Assembly: GCF_000934725.1 (NCBI RefSeq)
Contig: NZ_JYNS01000004.1
Coordinates: forward strand, 186,001-250,000
Length of the DNA stretch: 64,000 nucleotides
Direction of reading: 5' to 3'
From: Methyloterricola oryzae
GTDB taxonomy: Bacteria > Pseudomonadota > Gammaproteobacteria > Methylococcales > Methylococcaceae
The notes below the pieces were generated by a model. The model saw only the letters and a program-made list of their open reading frames with translations, ran no database searches and was not told the DNA's origin. This document shows, in pieces, positions 12,537 to 18,619 of the stretch (positions are counted from its first letter, which is position 1; every line of letters starts with the position of its first letter). A program made the translations under genes and the position numbers.

Positions 12537-13016
12537 ATGCAACTCCGAAAAACAGGAATTTCGGAAAGCAATACGCCCTATTCCCCAGAAGGAAGACTCC
12601 GGCTGTTTCGCATCCTCGTGTTGCTTCTGCTATTGAGCGTGGAAACGGCTTCCGCTCTGGAAATTGTTAGCAACCCCGATGTCCCGGTGTCCCGCCTGAG
12701 CATGCGGGAACTTCACGCGATCTTCACCATGCGTCTGCGCGCTTGGCCCAATGGCCTGCCCGTCAAGGTATTCGTGCTGCATGACAGTTCCCCGATGCAT
12801 ATCGAGTTCGCGAAGAAAGTAATGGATATGTTTCCGTATCAGCTACGGCGTTACTGGGACAAGCTAGTATTTTCAGGAACAGGTCAGGCTCCTGTCGAGT
12901 TGGATAACGAAAGGCAGGTGTACGAGCATGTGGCAACGACGCCTGGTGCTATAGGTTATCTGCCAGCAACCTTGATCGACAGTCGAATCAATATCGTGAA
13001 AGTGAGCGAGCAATGA
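12537..13016 (+). CDS. Short PstS-like periplasmic binding protein
   Basis: After a basic and very hydrophobic segment (RLFRILVLLLLLSVETASA) typical of a signal peptide, the mature part resembles the half-size phosphate-binding-like proteins: EIVSNPDVPVSRLSMRELHAIF, a W-PNG-PV-VF block, then YWDKLVFSGTG and ATTPGAIGYLPA. In full PstS proteins these are the segments around the anion site. At 159 residues it is about half a PstS. ATG 12537 is used; GTG 12531 is as likely. Its stop overlaps the porin start (ATGA), so the two are made together. It probably senses or delivers an anion to the porin or a membrane partner; the ligand is unknown. Confidence 0.75.
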   Translation: MQLRKTGISESNTPYSPEGRLRLFRILVLLLLLSVETASALEIVSNPDVPVSRLSMRELHAIFTMRLRAWPNGLPVKVFVLHDSSPMHIEFAKKVMDMFPYQLRRYWDKLVFSGTGQAPVELDNERQVYEHVATTPGAIGYLPATLIDSRINIVKVSEQ

Positions 13017-14302
13017 CAGGCAAGGGTAAAGGCCTAAACATCGTGTTGACCTTCTGTCTCGGCATGTCAGCGCCTTGGGTTTATCCGGCAGACGGACATT
13101 TAGATAAACCCGCGCTCGCTGACGTGAAGGATAGCAACTGGTTGTCAGCATTTTCTGGATGGAAACTTCCCGACTCGGTGCAGATTCATGGATTCGCATC
13201 GCAAAGCTACCTGCATACCACAGGCAATGAGTTTTTTGGACACAGCACCAATATGGGTTCGCTGGATTTCACCGAAATGGGTATTAACGGATCCTGGCGT
13301 CCGATATCTCAATTGCAGGCCTCTCTGCAAGTCGTATATCGCCGAGCCGGCCGAACGGACGATCAGGATTTACGTATCGATTTTGGTTTTCTTGATTACA
13401 GCTTCATTTCTGATGCGGACAACCTGTGGGGGCTACGCTTTGGTCGCGTCATAAACCCTTACGGCCTCTATAACGACACGCGCGACATGCCGTTCACCCG
13501 ACCAAGTATCCTGCTTCCGCAGTCGATATACTTTGATGTCGACCGAAATCTTTCTTTATCCAGCGATGGGATTCAACTCTACGGTGAGCGACGAACCGAT
13601 TTTGGCGACTTCATCCTGCAGTTCAATGGTGGCTACTCACGCACAAGCGACCCAACTTTCAAAGCGGTAATTTCTGACCCCTATTCTGGCAATGTAGAAG
13701 GTGAACTATCCTGGGTTGGGCGACTTATGTACGAGTGGGACTCCGGGAGGTTTCGCCTTGGCGTCACCAGCGCGGAAGTCAACGCAAAGTATGAACCGAA
13801 AGGCGGCGGTCAAAACTATGAAAGCGGTCGATTCAGTTTCATACCAATAATATTCTCAGCACAATACAATGAAGAGTATTGGAGCATCACTTCTGAGTAC
13901 GCGCTTCGCGGAACCGAGTTCCGAGGCTTCGGCCCATTAAGACCAGATTCTGACTTAAATGGTGAAAGCTATTATATCCAAGGGAGTTATAAATTTACCG
14001 ACAACATAGAGGGTTACATGCGCTACGATGTTTATTACCTATTGCAGTCGGATCGAAACGGCAAAAAGTACGCTGAATTAGTAAACATGTATGCTGCACC
14101 AGAAGATCGAATCCAGCCTTACGAAACCTTCGCCAAAGATTTTACGGTAGGTGCCCGCTGGGATGTGACCGATTGGCTGATGCTTCGTGCCGAATATCAT
14201 CGGATAAATGGAACGGGCTGGACCTCGACCCTTGAGAACAGTGGGGAGAATAATTCGCAGCACTGGGATATGTTCGGTGTGGCGGCCGCCGTCAGGTTTT
14301 GA
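13013..14302 (+). CDS. Outer-membrane porin-like protein
   Basis: The product is a 429-residue beta-barrel. The first segment (IVLTFCLGMSAPWVYPADG) is a signal peptide. The mature chain begins DSVQIHGFASQSYLHTTGN and then shows repeated amphipathic strands separated by polar turns, for example LQASLQVVYRRAG, WGLRFGRVINPYGLYND and EGYMRYDVYYLL. The last residue is Phe (AAAVRF), as needed for BAM recognition. It is translationally coupled to the PstS-like gene upstream. Codon use is more AT-rich than in the flanking housekeeping genes. It could be a specific anion or organic-acid channel; this is inference from its partner only. Confidence 0.8.
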   Translation: MTGKGKGLNIVLTFCLGMSAPWVYPADGHLDKPALADVKDSNWLSAFSGWKLPDSVQIHGFASQSYLHTTGNEFFGHSTNMGSLDFTEMGINGSWRPISQLQASLQVVYRRAGRTDDQDLRIDFGFLDYSFISDADNLWGLRFGRVINPYGLYNDTRDMPFTRPSILLPQSIYFDVDRNLSLSSDGIQLYGERRTDFGDFILQFNGGYSRTSDPTFKAVISDPYSGNVEGELSWVGRLMYEWDSGRFRLGVTSAEVNAKYEPKGGGQNYESGRFSFIPIIFSAQYNEEYWSITSEYALRGTEFRGFGPLRPDSDLNGESYYIQGSYKFTDNIEGYMRYDVYYLLQSDRNGKKYAELVNMYAAPEDRIQPYETFAKDFTVGARWDVTDWLMLRAEYHRINGTGWTSTLENSGENNSQHWDMFGVAAAVRF

Positions 14303-14368
14303 AACCGCAGCGGGTGGTAATCTGCGCTGTAGCCACCCAAGAAGCGTCATTTGCAATCAATAGTTCCG

Positions 14369-15607
14369 ATGTCGACTGACCCACGTATACCCAACACCTT
14401 GGACAATAATCTCCATCGCGTTCTCGAAATTGCAAGGTTCAACGTACCCTTCTATCGGGAGCGCGCGCCGCGGGACTATCGAGAACTGAGCAACTGGCCC
14501 CTGGTCAGCAAGAGTGACCTCGAGGTTTCATTTCAAGCGTTCCTCAATGAACTCCATCCCGCCAGTTCAGGGAATGCGAGCTACGTAGTCGCATCCGGCG
14601 GCAGCACAGCTACGCCGGTTTACGTGTCGTATTCGCAACCCGAAGTGGAGATAATCACCCGAAATCTCGCCTCCCACTTCCAGCAGAATGGAATGCAGAC
14701 AGGCGATAGCGTGGTCAATTATTTTGGCGCAGGAGACATGTGCGGTGCGTTTTCGATGGTCGACCGCGCCCTGGCGCACCTTCCCGTGACCATTCTGCCG
14801 CTCAGTTTCACCCCCAACCTGGCTTTTGCCCTGGAGGTGATTGATCGCTTTCACCCCAATGTCATCGTCGGCATTCCCACCTTGCTCGTGCATTTGGCAC
14901 GACACAGCGAGACCCTCGGTCACGCCACCAGAATCGAGAAAGTCTATTACGGCGGGGAAATAATGACCGCAGGGGCGGAAGCCGTCTTGCGGTCCATCTG
15001 GAAGTCAAAGCAGATACGCTCGGCCGGATACGCATCCACAGAGGCGGGGACCATAGGCTGGCAATGCCTGCATTGTGAGCCGGGCGAGCACTTCGCCTTT
15101 CACGACAACATCGTCGAAGTCGTCGACAACGAGTTGGTCGTCACTTCCTTGTCACGCACGCGCATGCCACTGATTCGCTACCGCACGGGAGACCGCGGCG
15201 TCTGGTGCGATCCAAATTGCCACTGCGGCAACGGCGCGCCGATGTTCAAGCTCCTCGGGCGCCTGGATACGGCCATGATCTTATGGGGTTGTTGGATGCG
15301 GCACGAAGACATCGTCACGGCTTTTCATTCACTTCAAATCGATTTCACCGCACTGCAAGTTGAATTGAGTGCCAAGGGGGGCGAGCACGTGATGAACATT
15401 CGGTTTGAGTCATCCGCATCGGACATTGACCCCGCTAGGCTCGAAACCCTTAGGGAAAGGATTTACGAATTGAGCGCCGACCTCAATCAAACCTTTCCCA
15501 TGGACCGGCTTCGGCCTTTGATGACCATTCAGTTGACAGCACCCGGCTCACTGCGAAGAAATCAGCGTACAGGGAAAGTGATCCCGGTCATCGACTCCAG
15601 AATGTGA
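14369..15607 (+). CDS. CapK/PaaK-type adenylate-forming enzyme
   Basis: The 412-residue protein resembles phenylacetate-CoA ligase and coenzyme F390 synthetase. The phosphate-binding loop is SGGSTATPVYV (family SGSTG-P), followed by YYGGEIMTAGAEAVLRSIW, GYASTEAGTIG, the MPLIRYRTGDRG adenylate motif and a C-terminal cysteine-rich turn (CDPNCHCGNG) as in PaaK. Such enzymes activate a carboxylate as acyl-AMP and may pass it to CoA or an amine. It lacks a nearby phenylacetate operon. It is followed 75 bases later by an exporter on the same strand, so it more likely works in a small biosynthetic pathway. The substrate is unknown. Confidence 0.8.
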   Translation: MSTDPRIPNTLDNNLHRVLEIARFNVPFYRERAPRDYRELSNWPLVSKSDLEVSFQAFLNELHPASSGNASYVVASGGSTATPVYVSYSQPEVEIITRNLASHFQQNGMQTGDSVVNYFGAGDMCGAFSMVDRALAHLPVTILPLSFTPNLAFALEVIDRFHPNVIVGIPTLLVHLARHSETLGHATRIEKVYYGGEIMTAGAEAVLRSIWKSKQIRSAGYASTEAGTIGWQCLHCEPGEHFAFHDNIVEVVDNELVVTSLSRTRMPLIRYRTGDRGVWCDPNCHCGNGAPMFKLLGRLDTAMILWGCWMRHEDIVTAFHSLQIDFTALQVELSAKGGEHVMNIRFESSASDIDPARLETLRERIYELSADLNQTFPMDRLRPLMTIQLTAPGSLRRNQRTGKVIPVIDSRM

Positions 15608-15682
15608 CCCCAGACTGACCAGATTCCTTGGTTCTCCCAGACAATAAAGGGCCGTCGCGCTTGAGAAAGGCTTCCTATCCGC

Positions 15683-16921
15683 ATGGTCACTGACCTCGCC
15701 ATGAAACTCAACCCTCGCCAGGTAAGGTATGCGATCGTGGTCATGTTTCTGGCGCAATTCATCTCGGTCAGCGGCGACCGTCTCTTCTCAATCGCAGTAT
15801 CCTGGTGGGTTGTGGACCAGAGCGAACTGCAGGACCGTGAGCTTATCCTCGGCCTGCTCCTTGCCGCAAGCACCCTACCTGCTGCCCTGGCAGGTCCATT
15901 TTTGGGTGCGCTGATCGACAAGTACAGCAAGCGCGCCTGCATGGTGGCGGCCGATTTCCTCAGATTGACACTGATGGCCGGACTGGCTTACCTGCTTCAC
16001 CACCAGTCCCTTGATTTGCCGTTGCTGTTTGCCTTCTGCATTCTGATATTTTCATTTGAACCGCTTTTCGATACGGCAGTTAGCGCATCGCTCTCGCCGC
16101 TATCCCGCGACACGGAATCGCTCTCGCAACTGGTAGCACTCGAAAGCGCCATACCCAACCTTGGAGCTGTCATGGGGGCCCTGGTTGGCAGCATGCTGCT
16201 GGCCGCATGGGCGACCGAAACGGCGTTCTGGTTCAACGCCGCCAGTTTTCTGATCTCACTATTGCTCGTGATGACGCTCCCCACCGTGCGGTCCCCGGGC
16301 CAAACCTCAGGGGACGCAGCGCGAGCCTACGGCTATGGATTCCTAAAAGCGCATCGCCCCGCCGCGCGACTCATGGCTTGTTTTGGCTTGGCGAATTTTT
16401 TTGTTGCCCCTTTGTTTTTCTATTTGCCGCTTTTGGTACGTGATGTTCTGAAAGCCGATGCGTCAGGCCTTGCGCAACTGGAATTGGCGTTCGCTGGAGG
16501 CAATCTAGTCATCTTGGCCTGGTTGTTCGCCCGCCCCAAAATCTATCGTCGGGTGCGCTGGCTCCGTTTTTTGTTGGTGGGGATTTCAGGGCCATTTTTA
16601 TACTTCCTGGCGCAAACCGAGGACTCTTCGACGATGCTCGCAGTACTAAGCATCTGGGGCGGCAGCATTGCTTTCGTCACCTATCTTGCGATTACCAGCT
16701 TTCAGATATCAATTCCTGACGAGTACAAGGGCCGGTTTTTTGCTCTATTCAACAGCCTATGTACCCTTTCATTGCCCTTGAGTTTTGCCTGCGTCGGGGC
16801 CCTAAGTACGAAGTTTTCGCTACAGGAATTAATGTATGGGAACGCAGCCTGCATTACCGTTATCGCTCTCGCTTTTCTCGCCGTCCCTGATGAAAGTCAG
16901 GGTAAGGTCCACAGCCTTTAA
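15683..16921 (+). CDS. MFS exporter of the EntS-like (DHA3) type
   Basis: The 412-residue protein shows about twelve hydrophobic segments. The N-terminal block (QFISVSGDRLFSIAVSWWVVDQ) and the loop after the second helix (GALIDKYSKRACMVAADFLR, with D-x2-xKR) match the DHA3 branch of the major facilitator superfamily, which includes siderophore and macrolide exporters. ATG 15683 is used; ATG 15701 is an alternative. Its position right behind a carboxylate-activating enzyme suggests it exports the product of that enzyme. That link is inference. Confidence 0.8.
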   Translation: MVTDLAMKLNPRQVRYAIVVMFLAQFISVSGDRLFSIAVSWWVVDQSELQDRELILGLLLAASTLPAALAGPFLGALIDKYSKRACMVAADFLRLTLMAGLAYLLHHQSLDLPLLFAFCILIFSFEPLFDTAVSASLSPLSRDTESLSQLVALESAIPNLGAVMGALVGSMLLAAWATETAFWFNAASFLISLLLVMTLPTVRSPGQTSGDAARAYGYGFLKAHRPAARLMACFGLANFFVAPLFFYLPLLVRDVLKADASGLAQLELAFAGGNLVILAWLFARPKIYRRVRWLRFLLVGISGPFLYFLAQTEDSSTMLAVLSIWGGSIAFVTYLAITSFQISIPDEYKGRFFALFNSLCTLSLPLSFACVGALSTKFSLQELMYGNAACITVIALAFLAVPDESQGKVHSL

Positions 16922-17388
16922 TGCTAATCGATAGTCAGACTTGGCAAAACATCAGTCATCCTATTGGAATGATTTCTAGCCTAAGTAACCTACCGTCCAA
17001 AGCGAAGCTGGAATGTATATTTTAATCTTTGATTTTGAACCTAAGGCCTTAAATCCGGGATAAACCGGAAATGGTCCAACCACTAACTATCGGAACGACC
17101 GTTGACTTATTTCGCTTGCCTTTCCAAGCGGCGCATGAGTCGAGTGACACATCATTGCTCAATAGTTAAACTGACAGCGGGTCGGCTGGCTTTAACGGTT
17201 CGGATATGGAATCAGTATCTCAAGGCGCTTCGTGTGCCATACTAGGTAGGTCCAGGACAACCTTGTGCAAAGGGGATAAGCCGGACTATCGCTGCCGCGT
17301 CCACGGGGAGCGTGATGGGCATGAAGAACATGCCCACGGCGCGGCTGATGCGAATTCGATGCAATGCAACTTCCCCTTGGGCTCAAGT
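16922..17388. other. Intergenic region with a strong dyad before the acyltransferase
   Basis: No gene is visible in these 467 bases. The sequence is AT-richer up to about 17060. A perfect 8-bp inverted repeat lies at 17316-17336 (listed separately), and a shorter TCCGG/CCGGA dyad at 17054-17069. A frame continuous with the acyltransferase runs up to 17206, but it lacks a ribosome site and coding character. Confidence 0.5.
17316..17336. promoter_or_regulatory. Perfect 8-bp inverted repeat, operator-like
   Basis: TGGGCATG, five bases (AAGAA), then CATGCCCA lies 52 bases before the acyltransferase ATG. The symmetry and position suit an operator for a dimeric regulator or an RNA hairpin in the leader. 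The same GGGCAT/ATGCCC core occurs again as an inverted pair at 18177-18200, just after the gene. Confidence 0.45.
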
Positions 17389-18141
17389 ATGCCAAGAAAT
17401 ATCGCTGACTCGTTTGACGAGTACTTCGACATGGTTCCGGCTGATTCCGCGGCCCTCAAGGAGTCTGTTTATCGGCTCAGATATCAGGTGTTCTGCCTTG
17501 AAACCGGCTTTGAAGACACGGAAGAGCATCCCACCGGGCTGGAATTCGACGAATACGACGAACGTTCTGAGCACTACCTGATCAAGCACCGCCGTACCGG
17601 TGTATATGCCGCCACCACGCGACTGATCATGGCGGACAAAGACGATCCCGATGCCACGTTTCCCATCGAAAGGCACTGCCGCCTCACGCGGACGGACCTG
17701 TTGGAATCGGTGCCACGGGAGTGCCTGGGTGAAGTTTCCCGCTTTTGTGTGTCCGGATACTTCAAGCGCCGCTCAGGTGAACAAGGCACCATTGCCGGCA
17801 TCGGCCCCCAGAAAAATCAGTATTACCACGCCAGCGAAGACGAACGCAGAACCTGGCCGCACATCACTCTGGCCTTGATTGCCTGCCTCAATCGCATCAA
17901 CCTCAGCCACGGCACGACCCACCTCTACGCCTTGATGGAGCCTTCGCTGATCCGCCTGCTTAACGCAATGGGTATCGCCTTTCTGCCCATAGGGCCCCTG
18001 ACAAATTATCATGGGCTGCGCCAACCGTGTCTCATCAAAGTTCCTGACTACCTGGAGAAGGTCAAGGCCAAAAACGTCCATGTCTGGGAGATGCTGACCG
18101 ACCGCGGCAACTTCTGGGGAGAGAATCGGGATGTCGCTTAA
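17389..18141 (+). CDS. PEP-CTERM/exosortase-associated N-acyltransferase
   Basis: This 250-residue GNAT-fold protein resembles the autoinducer-synthase-like acyltransferases that accompany PEP-CTERM/exosortase loci and the FeeM-type N-acyl amino acid synthases. Seen here are VYRLRYQVFCLETGFE (the R-Y-V-F block shared with LuxI-type enzymes), YAATTRLIM, CLGEVSRFCVSGYFKRR (E-SRF motif) and a C-terminal LMEPSLIRLLNAMGI. These enzymes move an acyl chain from acyl carrier protein to an amino group. No exosortase or PEP-CTERM protein is in this window. ATG 17389 fits the family N-terminus, but the Shine-Dalgarno is weak; ATG 17359 is possible. Confidence 0.82.
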   Translation: MPRNIADSFDEYFDMVPADSAALKESVYRLRYQVFCLETGFEDTEEHPTGLEFDEYDERSEHYLIKHRRTGVYAATTRLIMADKDDPDATFPIERHCRLTRTDLLESVPRECLGEVSRFCVSGYFKRRSGEQGTIAGIGPQKNQYYHASEDERRTWPHITLALIACLNRINLSHGTTHLYALMEPSLIRLLNAMGIAFLPIGPLTNYHGLRQPCLIKVPDYLEKVKAKNVHVWEMLTDRGNFWGENRDVA

Positions 18142-18619
18142 TCCCGGTTTATGCAGCGAGTGACGACGTCCAAGGGATGCCCAACGGCCATGACGGGCAT
18201 GCCATCTGTCCGCTCCGTGACGTCTCGCTCTAACATTTTTGCTTATGCCTCATAAACTTGACACACGCTGGCAAAGCGCATACAAGACAAGCAGATCACA
18301 CTGTTAGAGCAGTGCGATGAGGATGTGGGTGAAGGCGCCCTAGAATCGCTTGCCGGCCGACCCGCATAAGGTTTTTGATCACAAAAACAACTATCCATTC
18401 GGCTCCTCGAGAAATGCCCCAATGGAAACTTCAGGTCGATCGCGCGTTCAGTCGGGTTAGCCACTTAATTGCCGGAAGGCGCTGCCATCCCTACCCGGAC
18501 GTCCGACCCAGCACCTGCGAGTCCTTATTGAACCATCTCGATTCGAGCAACCGGGCTTTCAGCCGGTACAGAGGTTCCAAGTGCTGCCAGGAAGCGAACC
18601 GGGATCACACCCAACCAAG
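18142..18619. other. Intergenic leader before the GGDEF-EAL gene
   Basis: These 478 bases hold no convincing gene. The notable signals are a consensus-like promoter at 18258-18286 and the ATGCCC/GGGCAT inverted pair (18177-18182 and 18195-18200). A promoter at 18258 would give an untranslated leader of roughly 330 bases before the ATG at 18620, long enough for regulatory RNA structure. I could not recognise a known riboswitch in it. Confidence 0.45.
18258..18286 (+). promoter_or_regulatory. Candidate sigma-70 promoter
   Basis: TTGACA (18258-18263), a 17-base spacer and TACAAG (18281-18286) make a perfect -35 with a 4/6 -10 at optimal spacing. It points at the large GGDEF-EAL gene about 330 bases downstream. 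Confidence 0.5.

Noticed and set aside
14369-15607. Phenylacetate-CoA ligase (paaK) of a phenylacetate catabolic operon
   Set aside because: No paa genes are adjacent, and the sequence fits the wider CapK/F390-synthetase-like group equally well, so no symbol was assigned.
17389-18141. Part of a complete PEP-CTERM/exosortase locus
   Set aside because: No exosortase, PEP-CTERM protein or polysaccharide genes occur in the window; only the associated acyltransferase type is present.
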